Positions 5,851 to 6,815 of a stretch of 6,815 bases of DNA are shown here, piece by piece. Origin of the DNA: Verrucomicrobiota bacterium (lineage in GTDB: Bacteria; Verrucomicrobiota; Verrucomicrobiia; Opitutales; Opitutaceae); NCBI GenBank assembly GCA_023446735.1, contig JAEXPQ010000139.1, positions 1-6,815 on the forward strand, read 5' to 3'. The position numbers were made by a program, and so were the translations under genes. Each line of letters begins with the position of its first letter. The first letter of the stretch is position 1. The notes beneath the pieces were generated by a model, which worked only from the letters and a program-made list of their open reading frames with translations, did not search any database and was not told the origin of the DNA.

Positions 5851-6594
5851 ATGCCCCATCGAATCCTCACCCTTGAGGAGGTCGCGGACTATCTTCACAT
5901 CACCCCGGAAGATGTCGCGCGGCTCCTGAAAACCGCCGACATGCCGCACCAGATGCGCGGCAGCCGCCCCGTCTTCCTCCGTGGCGACATCGATGCCTGG
6001 GCCTCGTGCCGCATCCTGCGCCTGCCCGACCGCCGGCTCACCGCGTTCCACGAACAGTCGACCACCCGCGTGCGCGAGATCCGCGATGGCGACGCGCTCA
6101 TGCCCGAGCTGTTGCGCAGCGAATACATCAAGCTCGACCTCGCCTCGCGCACCAAGGCCTCGGTCATCCGCGACATGGTGGAGTTCGCCGGCACCAGCGG
6201 CCGCGTCAACGACCCGAAGGCCCTTCTCGCCAGCGTGCAGGAACGTGAGGAACTCTGTTCCACCGCGCTCCCCGGCGGCATGGCGCTGCTCCATGCCCGC
6301 AACCACGAGGAGTACGCCTACGAAGGCTCGTTTCTCCTCCTCGGTCGCACGATCGCCGGCATCCCCTTCGGCGCCCAAGATGGTGGCCACACGCGGCTCT
6401 TCTTCATGCTCTGCTGCCAGGACGACCGTCTGCATCTGCACACGCTCGCCCGCCTGTGCATGATGGCCTCGAAGACCGATCTCCTCGCCCAACTCTGGCA
6501 CGCGCCGGACGTCGACTCAGCGCACGCCATCCTCGGCGAGTGCGAACAGACGACGCTCCTCGGCAAAGCCCCCGCCGAAGCAGAAGCGAGCTGA
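5851..6594 (+). CDS. Helix-turn-helix/PTS EIIA-like fusion protein
   Basis: This 247-residue protein has two parts. Residues ~5-55 form an excisionase/MerR-type DNA-binding domain: LTLEEVADYLHITPEDVARLL, then a basic stretch and PVFLRGDIDAWA. Residues ~90-240 resemble the fructose/nitrogen-type EIIA domain of the phosphotransferase system. The candidate phospho-His is His148 in GGMALLHAR, followed by GIPFGAQDG and CCQDDRLHLHTLARLC. Such proteins probably act as regulators whose DNA binding responds to phosphorylation, not as sugar-transport subunits; this is inferred from the fusion. Classic EIIA proteins often have Pro just before the active His, where this one has Leu. The frame is open upstream to 5662, but the ATG at 5851 directly precedes the conserved domain. 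There is no clear SD. No HPr, EI or permease gene is in the window. The gene diverges from the helicase, with the IS between them. Confidence 0.85.
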   Translation: MPHRILTLEEVADYLHITPEDVARLLKTADMPHQMRGSRPVFLRGDIDAWASCRILRLPDRRLTAFHEQSTTRVREIRDGDALMPELLRSEYIKLDLASRTKASVIRDMVEFAGTSGRVNDPKALLASVQEREELCSTALPGGMALLHARNHEEYAYEGSFLLLGRTIAGIPFGAQDGGHTRLFFMLCCQDDRLHLHTLARLCMMASKTDLLAQLWHAPDVDSAHAILGECEQTTLLGKAPAEAEAS

Positions 6595-6666
6595 CGCGGT
6601 CCGGCGAGCACGTTGCGCTCGGAGCAGAAGAAACGGTGATCGGCCGCGGCTCGCGCTGGTCGCCGT

Positions 6667-6753
6667 CTCTCCCCTTCCCGCCCGCGCAGCGTCGTGCTCG
6701 TTCCGGGCGCCGGTCGGAGCCAAGCCCCGCCCTCGCGCGGGACGGGGGGAGAG
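6667..6753. repeat. Large imperfect inverted repeat, possible terminator
   Basis: The segment 6667-6687, starting CTCTCCCC, is roughly the reverse complement of 6735-6753, which runs from GCGCGGG to GGGGAGAG. A tighter alternative stem inside it pairs CCCCGCCC (6725-6732) with GGG plus CGGGG (6739-6747), with one bulged A. It lies 73-160 bases after the EIIA-fusion stop, so it may end that transcript, but it lacks a T-tract. The rest of 6595-6815 shows no gene. Confidence 0.35.
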
Positions 6754-6790
6754 CCGACTTCTCGCTGCGTTGCGAATGTCGATACCAAAA

Positions 6791-6815
6791 GCGGGGGGGC
6801 CCGGGGGGGGGCCCC
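6791..6815. other. G/C homopolymer tail, probable sequence-end artefact
   Basis: The window closes with seven G, three C, nine G and four C. Alternating homopolymer runs at the very end of a sequence are typical of low-quality contig ends and should not be read as biology. Confidence 0.6.

Noticed and set aside
5743..6501. 252-residue minus-strand frame opposite the EIIA-fusion gene
   Set aside because: It is an antisense shadow; all conserved residues lie on the + strand.

Overview
GC-rich bacterial DNA, apparently a short contig. I recognise five genes or gene fragments, one further probable small gene and one insertion sequence (IS). The Ski2-like helicase with a DUF3516-type C-terminus, the helix-turn-helix/PTS EIIA fusion, the general lack of Shine-Dalgarno (SD) sequences and the high GC would fit Verrucomicrobiota, perhaps Opitutaceae. 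That placement is inference from family knowledge, not from a marker gene.

Layout from left to right. (1) Positions 3-179, + strand: the 3' end of a DUF2934 gene. (2) Positions 180-276: a cluster of short palindromes. (3) On the - strand, a lone response regulator (433-1143, possibly starting as far up as 1233) is followed by a small unrecognised ORF (170-436); the stop of the first and the start of the second overlap as ATGA. (4) Positions 1306-3963, - strand: an 885-residue DEAD/DEAH-type helicase with all core motifs. (5) Positions 4029-5638: a complete IS with a 433-residue IS1380-type transposase on the - strand, imperfect terminal inverted repeats and a flanking 10-bp direct repeat that looks like a target-site duplication. 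(6) Positions 5851-6594, + strand: a DNA-binding domain fused to a PTS EIIA-like domain. (7) A non-coding tail with a large imperfect inverted repeat, ending in a G/C homopolymer run that is probably an assembly artefact.

The helicase and the EIIA fusion gene diverge from an intergenic region that the IS has split. The IS therefore separates each gene from whatever control sequence lay on the other side, and its transposase is read towards the helicase. The response regulator and small ORF look like a translationally coupled pair downstream of the helicase. I see no tRNA, rRNA, CRISPR array or multi-gene defence system. The least explained items are the small coupled ORF, the EIIA fusion and the inverted repeat in front of the helicase.
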